From NCBI RefSeq assembly GCF_036057275.1, contig NZ_CP107945.1:5828001-5892000 (forward strand): 64,000 nt of DNA, read 5' to 3'. Position 1 is the stretch's first letter, and every line of letters begins with the position of its first letter. The notes beneath the pieces are model-generated. The model did no database searches and was not told where the DNA came from. It saw only the letters and a program-made list of their open reading frames with translations. The DNA is from Streptomyces sp. NBC_00390 (lineage in GTDB: Bacteria; Actinomycetota; Actinomycetes; Streptomycetales; Streptomycetaceae). The translations under genes were made by a program, and so were the position numbers. Positions 18,338 to 26,713 of the stretch are shown piece by piece.

Positions 18338-20517
18338 GCGCGAGCGGGGCCGCACGCGCGGACGCATCGGCCGCCACGGGGGCGGCCGATGGCGAGCGTG
18401 GTGCGGCGTCCGGTGAGGCACAGCCCGCCGCGGCACCCGCGGGTGCGGGCGTACCGGCCGTCACGGGGGCGGCCGGAACGGAGGACCCCGCGGGGTCCGG
18501 CACCGCCGCACCTGGTGCGGGCCGGGTGCCGGCCCGGGCAGAAGCGGTCGCGGCAGCCGAGGCCGAAGGGGGCGCGCGTTCCGGCCGTACGGACGGCGCC
18601 GGCGGAACCGTACCCACCGGACCGGCGGGTACCGGAAGCCACTTCGCGGCCGCCGGGGCCGTGACCACCATGGCCCCGGCGGGGGCACCTCCCCGTGACC
18701 GCGACGGCGCACGGTCCGGCGGTGGCGACGACGGGGGCCAGGGCACTGTGAGGTCCGGCACCGCCGCACCTGGTGCGGGCCGGGTGCCGGCCCGGGCAGA
18801 AGCGGTCGCGGCAGCCGAGGCCGAAGGGGGCGCGCCGCGCGGCGGCGACGGCGGGTCCGTCGCCGACGGGCCCCGGGGCGCCGCCGGTCCCGCGGTCGAG
18901 GGCCGCCCGCAGTCCGTGCTGCGCAGCGGTGTCCTGATGGCCGCCGGGTCCGTCGTCTCGCGTGCCACCGGGTTCGTACGGTCCGCGGTCGTCGCCGCGG
19001 CCCTCGGCGTCGGGCTCACCGCCGACGGCTACGCGGTCGGCAACACCGTGCCCACCGTGGTCTACATGCTCCTCCTCGGCGGCGCGCTGAACGCGGTCTT
19101 CGTGCCCGAGCTGGTCAAGGCCGCCAAGGAGCACGACGACGGCGGCACGGCCTACACCGACCGGCTGCTCACCGTCTGCGTCCTCGCCCTGCTGGCGATC
19201 ACCGCCGCAGCCGTCTGGGCCGCGCCGCTCGTCATCGACATGTACACCGACTACCCCGGCCCCCAGGCCACCATGACGGTGGCCTTCGCCCGCTACTGCC
19301 TGCCGCAGATCTTCTTCCTCGGGCTGTTCACCCTCCTCGGGCAAGTACTGAACGCCCGCGGCCGGTTCGGCGCGATGATGTGGACACCGGTCCTCAACAA
19401 CGTCGTCGTCATCGGCGTGTTCGGGCTGTATCTGGTGACCGGCGACGGCGGCACGCTCACCGCGGGCGAGACCGCGCTCCTGGGCTGGGGCACCACGGCC
19501 GGGATCGCCGTCCAGGCCCTTGCGCTCGCCCCCGCCCTGCGCGCGGCCCGCTTCCGCTTCCGGCCCCGCTTCGACTGGCGCGGCAGCGGGCTGACCCGGC
19601 CGCTGCGTTCGGCCGGCTGGCTGGTGCTGCTGGTGCTCACCAACCAGCTCGCTTACTGGGTGACGACCAGGCTGGCGACGGATGCGGGCAGGCACGCGGT
19701 GGACCAGGGCATCGACGGCGGCGCCGGGTTCAGCGCGTACAACAACGCCTATCTGCTGTGGGCCGTACCGCACGGCATCGTCACCGTGTCGCTGGTCACC
19801 GCGCTGCTGCCGCGGATGAGCGGCGCCGCGGCGGACGGCGACACGGCGGGCGTGCGGCGCGACGTGTCGTACGCCCTGCGCAAGAGCGCCGCGATCGTGG
19901 TGCCCGCCGCGTGCGCGCTGGCGGCCCTCGCGCAGCCCGTGATGGCGCTCGTCTTCCAGTACGGCAGGACCGGCGCCGACGACATCGCGGTGATGGCGGG
20001 CATCCTGGTGGCGTTCGCACCCGGACTCGTCGCCTTCTCCGGCCAGTACGTCCTCTCCCGCTCGTTCTACGCCCTGTCCGACACCCGCACGCCGTTCCTG
20101 CTCAACCTGGTGATCGCGGGCCTCAACTCGGCGCTGTCCGTGACGGCGTACGCCCTCCTGCCCGCACGCTGGGCCGTGACGGGCATGGCCGGGGCGTACT
20201 CGCTGGCGCTGTGGGCGGGCTGGGCGGTCACGGCGTACGTCCTCAACAGGCGGCTCGCACCGCCGTCAGGACGCGCTCCCCGGCTGTGGCGTTCGGCGAC
20301 CGTGGCAGCCCAGGCCCGGCTGCTGCTCGCCGCCGCCCCGGCCGCCGTGCTCGGGTACGCCGCGGCCCGCTGGGCGGCCGGGGCCGGACCGGTCGCGGCC
20401 ACCGCGGGCGGCGCGGCAGCCCTCGCGCTGACCTTCGTACTCCTCGCCCGCCCGCTGCGGCTCACCGAAATCGACGCCCTGCTCACCGGCGTCCGCGGAC
20501 GTCTCGCCCGCCGCTGA
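18334..20517 (+). CDS. murJ: Lipid II flippase MurJ with long N-terminal extension
   Basis: 727 aa. ATG 18334 overlaps the previous stop (ATGA). Residues 1-190 are a cytoplasmic Ala/Gly/Pro-rich, low-complexity extension containing an exact 28-codon duplication. The membrane core starts near residue 193 (VLRSGVLMAAGSVVSRATGF) with SRATGFVR, GLTADGYAVGNTVP and about 14 membrane helices, the MviN/MurJ pattern. It flips lipid II across the membrane for wall synthesis. Typical MurJ is about 520-560 aa, so the extension is the unusual part; actinobacterial MurJ proteins often carry extra domains, though usually at the C-terminus. Confidence 0.93.
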   Translation: MSASGAARADASAATGAADGERGAASGEAQPAAAPAGAGVPAVTGAAGTEDPAGSGTAAPGAGRVPARAEAVAAAEAEGGARSGRTDGAGGTVPTGPAGTGSHFAAAGAVTTMAPAGAPPRDRDGARSGGGDDGGQGTVRSGTAAPGAGRVPARAEAVAAAEAEGGAPRGGDGGSVADGPRGAAGPAVEGRPQSVLRSGVLMAAGSVVSRATGFVRSAVVAAALGVGLTADGYAVGNTVPTVVYMLLLGGALNAVFVPELVKAAKEHDDGGTAYTDRLLTVCVLALLAITAAAVWAAPLVIDMYTDYPGPQATMTVAFARYCLPQIFFLGLFTLLGQVLNARGRFGAMMWTPVLNNVVVIGVFGLYLVTGDGGTLTAGETALLGWGTTAGIAVQALALAPALRAARFRFRPRFDWRGSGLTRPLRSAGWLVLLVLTNQLAYWVTTRLATDAGRHAVDQGIDGGAGFSAYNNAYLLWAVPHGIVTVSLVTALLPRMSGAAADGDTAGVRRDVSYALRKSAAIVVPAACALAALAQPVMALVFQYGRTGADDIAVMAGILVAFAPGLVAFSGQYVLSRSFYALSDTRTPFLLNLVIAGLNSALSVTAYALLPARWAVTGMAGAYSLALWAGWAVTAYVLNRRLAPPSGRAPRLWRSATVAAQARLLLAAAPAAVLGYAAARWAAGAGPVAATAGGAAALALTFVLLARPLRLTEIDALLTGVRGRLARR
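18494..18577 (+). repeat. 84-bp direct repeat, copy 1
   Basis: Identical over 84 bp to 18752-18835, offset 258 bp (86 codons), so in frame; encodes about residues 54-81 of the MurJ extension. Confidence 0.9.
18752..18835 (+). repeat. 84-bp direct repeat, copy 2
   Basis: Second exact copy of 18494-18577, encoding about residues 140-167 of the MurJ extension. Confidence 0.9.
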
Positions 20518-20541
20518 ACCTCACCTGGGGATACTCCATAC

Positions 20542-21225
20542 ATGCCTCGCGTCCTGCTCATAGAAGACGACCCCTCCGTACGGGAGGGGGTCGAACTCGG
20601 CCTGCGCCGCCGCGGTCACGACATACGGACGGCCGCCACGGGTGAGGCCGGGCTCGCCGCGCTCGGTGAGTTCCGGCCCGATCTGCTCCTGCTGGATCTG
20701 ATGCTGCCCGGTATGAACGGCGTCCAGGTCTGCCGGAAGGTCCGGGAGACCAGCCAGCTGCCGATCATCATGCTCACCGCCCGCGGCGACGACTTCGACG
20801 TCGTCGTCGGGCTCGAGGCCGGTGCCGACGACTACATCGTCAAACCCGCCCGGACCGAGGTGATCGAGGCCCGTATCCGGGCCGTGCTGCGGCGGATCGA
20901 GGACACCGGAGGCGGCAGACCCTCCGTCGAGTTCCACGGCGAGCTCGCCATCGACCGCGCCGGGCTCACCGTCGCCAAGTCCGGGCAGCGCCTCGCGCTC
21001 GCGCCCTCCGAGCTGAAGCTGCTGCTGCATCTCTGCTCCGCCCCCGAGCAGGTGTTCAGCCGGCAGCAGCTGCTCGAACATGTGTGGGAGCACAGCTACC
21101 ACGCCGACGCGCGGCTCGTCGACGCCTGTGTACGGAGGCTGCGGAACAAGATCGAGGACACGCCCGGCAGTCCCCGCTACATCCAGACGCTGCGGGGCTT
21201 CGGCTACCGCTTCGGACCGCTGTGA
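20542..21225 (+). CDS. OmpR/PhoB-family response regulator
   Basis: 227 aa. Receiver domain with acidic pocket EDD (residues 8-10), phospho-acceptor Asp in LLLLDLMLPG (about residue 51), Thr in MLTARGDD and Lys in DYIVKPA. Residues 130-227 form a winged helix (APSELKLLLHL, VWEHSYHADARLVDACVRRLRNKIE). The second receiver-like segment VVVGLEAGADDY is as in AfsQ1/CseB-type regulators. It starts 24 bp after murJ and overlaps the kinase gene by GTGA, so it is the first gene of a three-gene signalling operon probably tied to envelope stress. Confidence 0.93.
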   Translation: MPRVLLIEDDPSVREGVELGLRRRGHDIRTAATGEAGLAALGEFRPDLLLLDLMLPGMNGVQVCRKVRETSQLPIIMLTARGDDFDVVVGLEAGADDYIVKPARTEVIEARIRAVLRRIEDTGGGRPSVEFHGELAIDRAGLTVAKSGQRLALAPSELKLLLHLCSAPEQVFSRQQLLEHVWEHSYHADARLVDACVRRLRNKIEDTPGSPRYIQTLRGFGYRFGPL

Positions 21226-22850
21226 GGCTCCGCCGCGGTATGACCGCGAGCATGCGCGACACGGCCGCCCCGGGCGCGGACGTTGCCGGCGGAGACGTCC
21301 CGGGGGCGGACTCGGCCGGCGCAGACCATGCGCCCGCGAGCCGCACACACACAGGCCCGACGCGCGACGGCAGCGCGAGCGCCCGCTCGGCGCGCCGTGT
21401 CCTCGCGTTCGGCCTGCGTGCCCGCCTCGTGCTCGCCTTCCTGCTGGTCGCGGCGGTCAGCGCCGCGACGACCGCCACGCTCACCTACCGCGAGGCGCGT
21501 AACGCGGTGCTGGTCACGGCCCAGGACACGGCGGTCACGTCATTCCGCGACCGGGTCCAGCTGCTCGGTGTCGAACTGCCGCTGGACCGTCGCGGACTGC
21601 AGGACGAGCTGCGCGACATGGCCCGCAAGGGCAAGCCCCACCCGTGGATCGTCTTCGCCGAGTACGGCTCGCTGCGGATCTCCTCCGGGACCAGACCCAC
21701 CTCGGGCGTGATCACCCCGGAGCTGCGCCGCACCGCACTCACGAGTCCGCACGGAAGTTTCGAACGGGTCGTCAAGGACGGTGTCCCGTATCTGACCATC
21801 GGCATGCCCGCCGTCTTCAAGGTCGGCCCCAACGGCGTTCTGCACAGCGGTCTGACCCTGTTCGCCGTGATGCCGATGACCGACGAGCAGGCCAATGTCG
21901 AGGCCTTGGTCACCGCGGCCAGGGACGGCGCGCTGCCTGCCCTGGCGGTGGCGCTGGTCCCCGCACTGCTCGCCTCGCGCAGCGTGCTGCGACCCGTCCG
22001 CGAACTGCGCAAGGCCGCGGGCAACATGGGCAGCGGCCGTCTCGACACCCGGATCCAGGTCCGGGGAAGGGACGAACTGGCCGATCTGGCCAGCACGTTC
22101 AACGAGTCCGCGGCCGCGCTCGAACACTCCGTCGACGAACTGAGGCAGGCCGAGGCCCGCGCCCGCCGTTTCGCCTCGGACGTCTCGCACGAACTGCGCA
22201 CTCCGCTCGCCGGGATGCTCGCCGTCACCGAGGTCCTCGACGAGGACGCGGACCGGCTCGACCCCGACACCGCGAGGGCCGTCCGGCTGATCAGTGCCGA
22301 GACCGGGAAGCTCGCCGTGCTGGTCGAGGATCTGATGGAGATCTCCCGCTTCGACGCCCGTGCGGCCGAGCTCAACACCGACGAGGTCGACGCCGCCGAG
22401 GCGATCCGCAAGACCCTGCAGAACCGGCACTGGACCGACGACCGGATCCGCACCGAGCTGCCCCACGGCATCCGCGCGCGTCTCGACCCGCGCCGCTTCG
22501 ACCTCGTGGTCGCCAATCTCGTCGGGAACGCGCTCAAGCACGGCGGCGCACCTGTCGCCGTACGGCTGCGCACCGAGACGGGCGCGGACGGTGCGGCCGT
22601 GCTGGTCACCGAGGTCGAGGACAGCGGACCCGGCATCCGGCACGATGTGCTGCCGCACATCTTCGACCGCTTCTTCAAGGCCGATGCCGCCCGTACCCGC
22701 TCGGCGGGCAGCGGACTGGGACTCGCGATCACGCAGGAGAACGTACGGCTGCACGGCGGCACGGTCCGGGCCGCGAACGCGCCCGGAGGCGGGGGCGCGG
22801 TCTTCACCGTCGAGATACCTCTCACGGCGGCGACGGAGGCCACGCCATGA
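21222..22850 (+). CDS. Sensor histidine kinase
   Basis: 542 aa from GTG 21222, which overlaps the regulator stop; ATG 21240 is another possible start. Helices near residues 65-88 and 240-258 enclose an extracytoplasmic sensor domain of about 150 residues. Then HAMP (RSVLRPVRELRKAAGN), the H-box ASDVSHELRTPLAG with the phospho-acceptor His, the N-box VANLVGNALKHG, and the G-boxes EDSGPGI and GSGLGLAI. It phosphorylates the regulator encoded just upstream. The N-terminal 60 residues are an Ala/Asp/Gly-rich cytoplasmic tail. Confidence 0.92.
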   Translation: MRLRRGMTASMRDTAAPGADVAGGDVPGADSAGADHAPASRTHTGPTRDGSASARSARRVLAFGLRARLVLAFLLVAAVSAATTATLTYREARNAVLVTAQDTAVTSFRDRVQLLGVELPLDRRGLQDELRDMARKGKPHPWIVFAEYGSLRISSGTRPTSGVITPELRRTALTSPHGSFERVVKDGVPYLTIGMPAVFKVGPNGVLHSGLTLFAVMPMTDEQANVEALVTAARDGALPALAVALVPALLASRSVLRPVRELRKAAGNMGSGRLDTRIQVRGRDELADLASTFNESAAALEHSVDELRQAEARARRFASDVSHELRTPLAGMLAVTEVLDEDADRLDPDTARAVRLISAETGKLAVLVEDLMEISRFDARAAELNTDEVDAAEAIRKTLQNRHWTDDRIRTELPHGIRARLDPRRFDLVVANLVGNALKHGGAPVAVRLRTETGADGAAVLVTEVEDSGPGIRHDVLPHIFDRFFKADAARTRSAGSGLGLAITQENVRLHGGTVRAANAPGGGGAVFTVEIPLTAATEATP

Positions 22851-23410
22851 GACGACTGCGCGGTGCCGCCGCGCTGCTCGCGGCCGCGCTGGTGCTCACC
22901 GGCTGCGGTATCCAGGAGACCGATGTCGTCGAGGCGGGCGGTCCCGCCACCATCCAGGTCTTTCCCCAGAGCTCGACCGGGATGGTGCTCTTCTTCCGCT
23001 CTCCGGACGGGGAGCTGTTGCCCGTGATCCGTTCCCTGGAAGGGGAGTTCGAGGATCCGCAGAGCCCGGGGGCGTCGACCGGCGAGACGCTCTCGGTGCT
23101 GTTCGCGGGTCCGGCCGAGCGGGACCGCGCGGCCGGACTCACCACCGGTCTGCCCGAACTGCCCCCCGGCGCCACGCTGCGCGCAGCGCCGTCCGACCGG
23201 AGCGGGGTCGAGGTCACCCTGCCGATCGCGCTCGGCCGCCTCGACGACACCGCGATGCGCCAGCTGGTCTGCACGATCGCGTTCAGCGAGGACCCCGAGG
23301 GGCTCACGCCGGTCCACCTCCGAGGCACGGACGGCCCGCTGGAACAGGCCAACTGCGACGCCGACATCGACCTCGGCGTCCAGCCGCGACCGACCGCACG
23401 GCCGAGCTAG
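22847..23410 (+). CDS. Lipoprotein of the two-component operon (GerMN-like?)
   Basis: 187 aa. ATG 22847 overlaps the kinase stop (ATGA). Lipobox LTGC at residues 17-20. The remaining sequence has beta-rich segments (VFFRSPDGELLPVIR, ETLSVLFAGP, EVTLPIALGRLD) resembling GerMN-type extracytoplasmic modules, though this is not certain. By analogy with CseA, a lipoprotein that dampens the CseBC system, it may modulate the kinase; that is inference from operon position. It is the last gene of the operon. Confidence 0.8.
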   Translation: MRRLRGAAALLAAALVLTGCGIQETDVVEAGGPATIQVFPQSSTGMVLFFRSPDGELLPVIRSLEGEFEDPQSPGASTGETLSVLFAGPAERDRAAGLTTGLPELPPGATLRAAPSDRSGVEVTLPIALGRLDDTAMRQLVCTIAFSEDPEGLTPVHLRGTDGPLEQANCDADIDLGVQPRPTARPS

Positions 23411-23746
23411 CCGCGCCCACCGGGAACGGATGGCCATCGCGCTGCACCGGCAGGGTGAATGCCCCCGGGTTCGATCTCCGATCCGGGCAACCGGGGAATC
23501 GCTGCTCCGGCGGACCGAACGGTGCCCCGGGAGCTCCGGGGCGCTTCACCCCGGTGCGAGATCGCGGCCGGCCCTGACTGACGGGCAAGAATCGCCACAA
23601 ATGGACGATTGCGGACATGAGGTCCGTCGATCATAATCCGCGTGTCAGGTTCGGGTCCTGCCTCCGGCATCGGGAAGTGGCTCCGGCGGCCACGCGAGTG
23701 CAACCGCCCGCCCCAACGCCCTGACCAAGGAAAGGAGCTGACCAGG
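23411..23746. other. Intergenic stretch without recognised gene
   Basis: 336 bp between the lipoprotein gene and the DUF4344 gene. It must hold the terminator of the first operon and the promoter of the second; AAAGGAG at 23731-23737 is the ribosome site for GTG 23747. A GGGTTCGATC string near 23467 looks like a tRNA T-loop, but no tRNA fold exists around it. Confidence 0.6.
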
Positions 23747-24703
23747 GTGGTGAGCGGTGGTGCGTACTCGGCCAGGTCGAGGACTGCTTTCGTGGGGGCG
23801 CTGCTCGTCGCCGGCGTGGCGGTCGTCTCGTGCGGCGGCGACGGCAACACGGCCGGCGTGAGCGGCAAGGTCACGGTCGTCTACGAGGACAACACGGTCA
23901 AGCCGAAGGACCGGCATGCCGTGACGGTGATCCGGAAGTCCGGCGTCCTCGAGCAGGTCGCCGACTGGGTGAACAAGTCGGTCGCCCTCCCGCACGACAT
24001 GGTCGTGAAAGTCACCGACAAGGTCCCACCAGGGGTTACGGATGCGGTCACCCAGCCCGACGGCAGGACGATCTTCGTGCCCCCGGCGTTCCTGACCCAG
24101 ATCGAAGGGGTCCTCAGTGACGTGGTCAAGACCGTCAAGCGTCCCGCCGTATTGCCCGAGGCCCAGTTCAACGCCGACGACCTGACCACGCTGTCGACCC
24201 AGTTCATCCTGGGCCACGAGATGGGCCATGCTCTGCAGCGTCAGCTCCTGCTTGCGAATCCCGGTCTCGAGGAGGTCGCCGCCGACGGGTTCGCGTCGTT
24301 CTACACCGTCAACGAGGTCGGACCGGGTCCGTCGCTGGCAACGGCAATCCTTTTCGACGAGCTCGCCCGCGAGGAGGGCAAGCTGACGCTGGAGGGGTTC
24401 TCGAGCGATCACCCCGTCACCCAGCAACGGGTCTTCACCTTTCTCTGCTACCTCGAGGGGAGCGACCCGAAGAGGTACTACGGCTCCCTGGTCGGTGCGG
24501 GTTACCTGCCGAAGACCCGCGCCCCGCTGTGTCCGCAGGCCTGGGCGATGCTGGACTACGGCTGGTGGACCCAGCTCCAGCCGCATTTCGCCGAGGCATT
24601 CAAGGACCAGGGTGACAAGACGCAGGAGAACGCACGCGACCACCTGATCGCGGAGACGAAGGCCTTCGAGAAGCAGATCGACGACCTCCGCAGAGGGCAA
24701 TGA
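23747..24703 (+). CDS. DUF4344 metallopeptidase lipoprotein
   Basis: About 318 aa from GTG 23747, with AAAGGAG upstream; GTG 23750 is also possible. Signal peptide with lipobox VVSC (about residues 24-27). ILGHEMGHALQ near residue 155 is an HExxH-type zinc motif with the downstream acidic ligand likely in EEVAADGFA. DUF4344 proteins are uncharacterised zinc metallopeptidase-like proteins. Anchored outside the membrane by prediction. Codon use is slightly less GC3-extreme than its neighbours. Convergent with the beta-lactamase-like gene. Confidence 0.85.
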   Translation: MVSGGAYSARSRTAFVGALLVAGVAVVSCGGDGNTAGVSGKVTVVYEDNTVKPKDRHAVTVIRKSGVLEQVADWVNKSVALPHDMVVKVTDKVPPGVTDAVTQPDGRTIFVPPAFLTQIEGVLSDVVKTVKRPAVLPEAQFNADDLTTLSTQFILGHEMGHALQRQLLLANPGLEEVAADGFASFYTVNEVGPGPSLATAILFDELAREEGKLTLEGFSSDHPVTQQRVFTFLCYLEGSDPKRYYGSLVGAGYLPKTRAPLCPQAWAMLDYGWWTQLQPHFAEAFKDQGDKTQENARDHLIAETKAFEKQIDDLRRGQ

Positions 24704-24768
24704 GCAATGCCGGCAGGAGCTGAACCGTCACCCACCCGCTGAGAGTCCTGCTGCAGGCAGGTGCGCGA

Positions 24769-25587
24769 CTACCCGTTCTTGAGGTCGGCGAGCACCGCGT
24801 CGGTGAACTGCGGCCAGGCCTCGATCGCCCACGGCCCGAAGGCCCGGTCCGTGAGCGCCACGCACGCCGCCCGGGCATCCGGGTCGATCCACAGGAACGT
24901 GCCGGACTGGCCGAAGTGACCGAAGGTGCGCGGCGAGGAGGAGGCGCCGGTCCAGTGCGGCGACTTGGAGTCGCGGATCTCGAAGCCGAGACCCCAGTCG
25001 TTGGGCTTCTGGTGCCCGTATCCCGGCAGGATCCCCGACAGTCCCGGGTGCACGACCGACATGGCGTCGAGCACCGTGCGGGCGTCGAGCAGCCGCGGTG
25101 CCTGGACCTCCGCGGCGAAGCGCACCAGATCGTCGACGGTGGACACACCGCCCTTCGCCGGGGAGCCGTCGAGCGTCGTCCCCGTCATACCGAGCGGCTC
25201 CAGCACCGCCTGGTGGAGATAGTCCGCGAACGGGATCTCGGTCGCCTTGGCGATATGGTCCCCGAGCACCTCGAAGCCCGCGTTCGAATAGAGCCGGCGC
25301 GTGCCGGGCGCGGCCATGACCCGGTGCTCGTCGAAGGCGAGCCCGGAGGTGTGCGCGAGCAGATGCCGCACCGTGGCCCCCTCGGGCCCGGCCGGCTCGT
25401 CGAGCTCGATCGCCCCCTCCTCGTAGGCCACCAGCGCCGCGTACGCCGCGAGCGGCTTGGTGACGGAGGCCAGCGGGAAACGCCGGCCCGTCGGGCCGTA
25501 CGATCCGGCGACCGTGCCGTCCGCTCGTACGACGGCGGCGGCCGCGGTCGGCACGGGCCAGTTCTCGATCATCGCCAGGCTCTGCAT
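24769..25587 (-). CDS. Serine hydrolase, beta-lactamase family (class C-like)
   Basis: 272 aa from ATG 25587; longer in-frame starts lack support. Motifs of penicillin-binding-type serine hydrolases: ASVTKPL (SxxK, about residue 41), YSNAGFEV (YxN, about 121) and GHFGQSG (HxG-like, about 242). No signal peptide is seen, so it is probably cytosolic. This points to an esterase or D-aminopeptidase-like role rather than antibiotic resistance. No operon partner. Confidence 0.88.
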   Translation of the reverse strand: MQSLAMIENWPVPTAAAAVVRADGTVAGSYGPTGRRFPLASVTKPLAAYAALVAYEEGAIELDEPAGPEGATVRHLLAHTSGLAFDEHRVMAAPGTRRLYSNAGFEVLGDHIAKATEIPFADYLHQAVLEPLGMTGTTLDGSPAKGGVSTVDDLVRFAAEVQAPRLLDARTVLDAMSVVHPGLSGILPGYGHQKPNDWGLGFEIRDSKSPHWTGASSSPRTFGHFGQSGTFLWIDPDARAACVALTDRAFGPWAIEAWPQFTDAVLADLKNG

Positions 25588-25658
25588 GCGTACGAGCCTA
25601 ATTCTTCGCCCGCGGCGCACGGGACGGCGGGTGGACCCGACTGGCCTCACCGGCCCGT

Positions 25659-26165
25659 TCAGCGACGCCGCGAACAGTGGAGTGCGCTTTCCCCGTCACA
25701 GCGACAGCCGCATCGCCGGGTCGGTGTTCGGACGAAGCCCAGGGACGTGTACAGCGGCTCGCCCTCCGAGGAGGCGCGCAGGTCGATCCTGCGCACGCCG
25801 CGCTCCCGGAACCAGCCCAGCAGGCCCTCCATGCAGGCGAGTGAGCAGCCGCGGCGGCGCATGTCCTCGTCCGTGGCGACGCTGAACACATAGCCGCTCG
25901 TGCCCTCGGGGTTGCCGGGGCCGCCGAGGCGGTACTCGATCGTGCCGACCGCGCAGGCCGCGAGGCCACCGCCGGGGCCGGGGCGTTCGACCACGTAGGC
26001 CGTCAGCGTGCCCGCCGGGTCGGAGAGGCGGGTACGCAGCGTCGCCACCGCGGCCGGCTGCCAGCTGACATCGGGGTTCGGGCCATGGCAGGAGTCCTGC
26101 ATGACCTTGCGGAGGCGGACCAGTTCTTCGGCGTCCTCAGGCGTGGCGCGGCGGGCGAGACTCAT
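25659..26165 (-). CDS. GNAT N-acetyltransferase with C-terminal frameshift
   Basis: 168 aa as read. GNAT fold: MSLARRATPEDAEELVRLR, the acetyl-CoA loop region ATDEDMRRRGCSLACMEGLL (R-R-x-G-x-x type), then YTSLGFV. After that the reading frame changes character to a Cys/Arg-rich tail. In the next frame from about 25734, codons read PNTDPAMRLSL and stop at 25696-25698, which is the normal GNAT ending. One base (a C on the coding strand) seems missing near 25734. Either a real mutation or a sequence error; the enzyme core is otherwise intact. Substrate unknown. Confidence 0.8.
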   Translation of the reverse strand: MSLARRATPEDAEELVRLRKVMQDSCHGPNPDVSWQPAAVATLRTRLSDPAGTLTAYVVERPGPGGGLAACAVGTIEYRLGGPGNPEGTSGYVFSVATDEDMRRRGCSLACMEGLLGWFRERGVRRIDLRASSEGEPLYTSLGFVRTPTRRCGCRCDGESALHCSRRR

Positions 26166-26214
26166 GATCCGGGAGGCTAATTCGCGAAGCGGGGAAGCGG
26201 CCACATGTTTCCCC

Positions 26215-26245
26215 TTGCTTGGAGTGCACTCGAAGGTTCTAGCGT
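26215..26245 (+). promoter_or_regulatory. MerR-type promoter with 19-bp spacer and operator
   Basis: -35 TTGCTT (26215-26220) and -10 TAGCGT (26240-26245) are 19 bp apart, the over-long spacer typical of MerR-activated promoters. CTTGGAGTGCACTCGAAG (26218-26235) is a near-perfect inverted repeat in the spacer. The -10 lies 7 nt before ATG 26253. Confidence 0.75.
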
Positions 26246-26252
26246 GGAGGCC

Positions 26253-26708
26253 ATGACGGTGATCGAGAGCACCCCGGCACGGACGGATCTCTGCAAGGCC
26301 GTTCCCCGCGCGCATCCGCGCCCCGACGGTCAGGACCGCTACACCATCAGCGAGGTCGTCGCCTTCACCGGGCTCACCGCGCACACCCTGCGCTGGTACG
26401 AGCGGATCGGGCTGATGCCGCATGTGGACCGGTCGCACACCGGGCAGCGGCGCTTCACCAACCGCGACCTGGACTGGCTCACCTTCGTCGGCAAGCTGCG
26501 TCTGACCGGGATGCCCGTCGCCGACATGGTCACGTACGCCGAGCTGGTCCGGGAGGGCGAGCACACCTTCGAGGCCCGCCAGGAGCTGCTGCAGAGCACC
26601 CGGCGCGATGTCGTCGAGCGGATCGCGGAGCTCCAGGACACCCTGGCCGTACTGGACCACAAGATCGAGTACTACGCGGACGCCCGAAGGGCGTCGGAGA
26701 GGGTCTGA
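26253..26708 (+). CDS. MerR family transcriptional regulator
   Basis: 151 aa from ATG 26253, fixed by the promoter 7 nt upstream. HTH YTISEVVAFTGLTAHTLRWYERIGL (residues 29-53), then wing GQRRFTNRDLDWLTFV and a dimerisation coiled coil in 100-145. No Cys pair for metal binding, so it belongs to the NmlR/AdhR-like or drug-sensing branch. It probably controls itself and the aldo/keto reductase that starts 5 bp after its stop, via the operator described at 26218-26235. Confidence 0.92.
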   Translation: MTVIESTPARTDLCKAVPRAHPRPDGQDRYTISEVVAFTGLTAHTLRWYERIGLMPHVDRSHTGQRRFTNRDLDWLTFVGKLRLTGMPVADMVTYAELVREGEHTFEARQELLQSTRRDVVERIAELQDTLAVLDHKIEYYADARRASERV

Positions 26709-26713
26709 CCCCG

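Noticed and set aside
23460..23490. GGGTTCGATC looks like a tRNA T-loop
   Set aside because: The flanks do not pair as a T-stem and no acceptor or anticodon arm is found.
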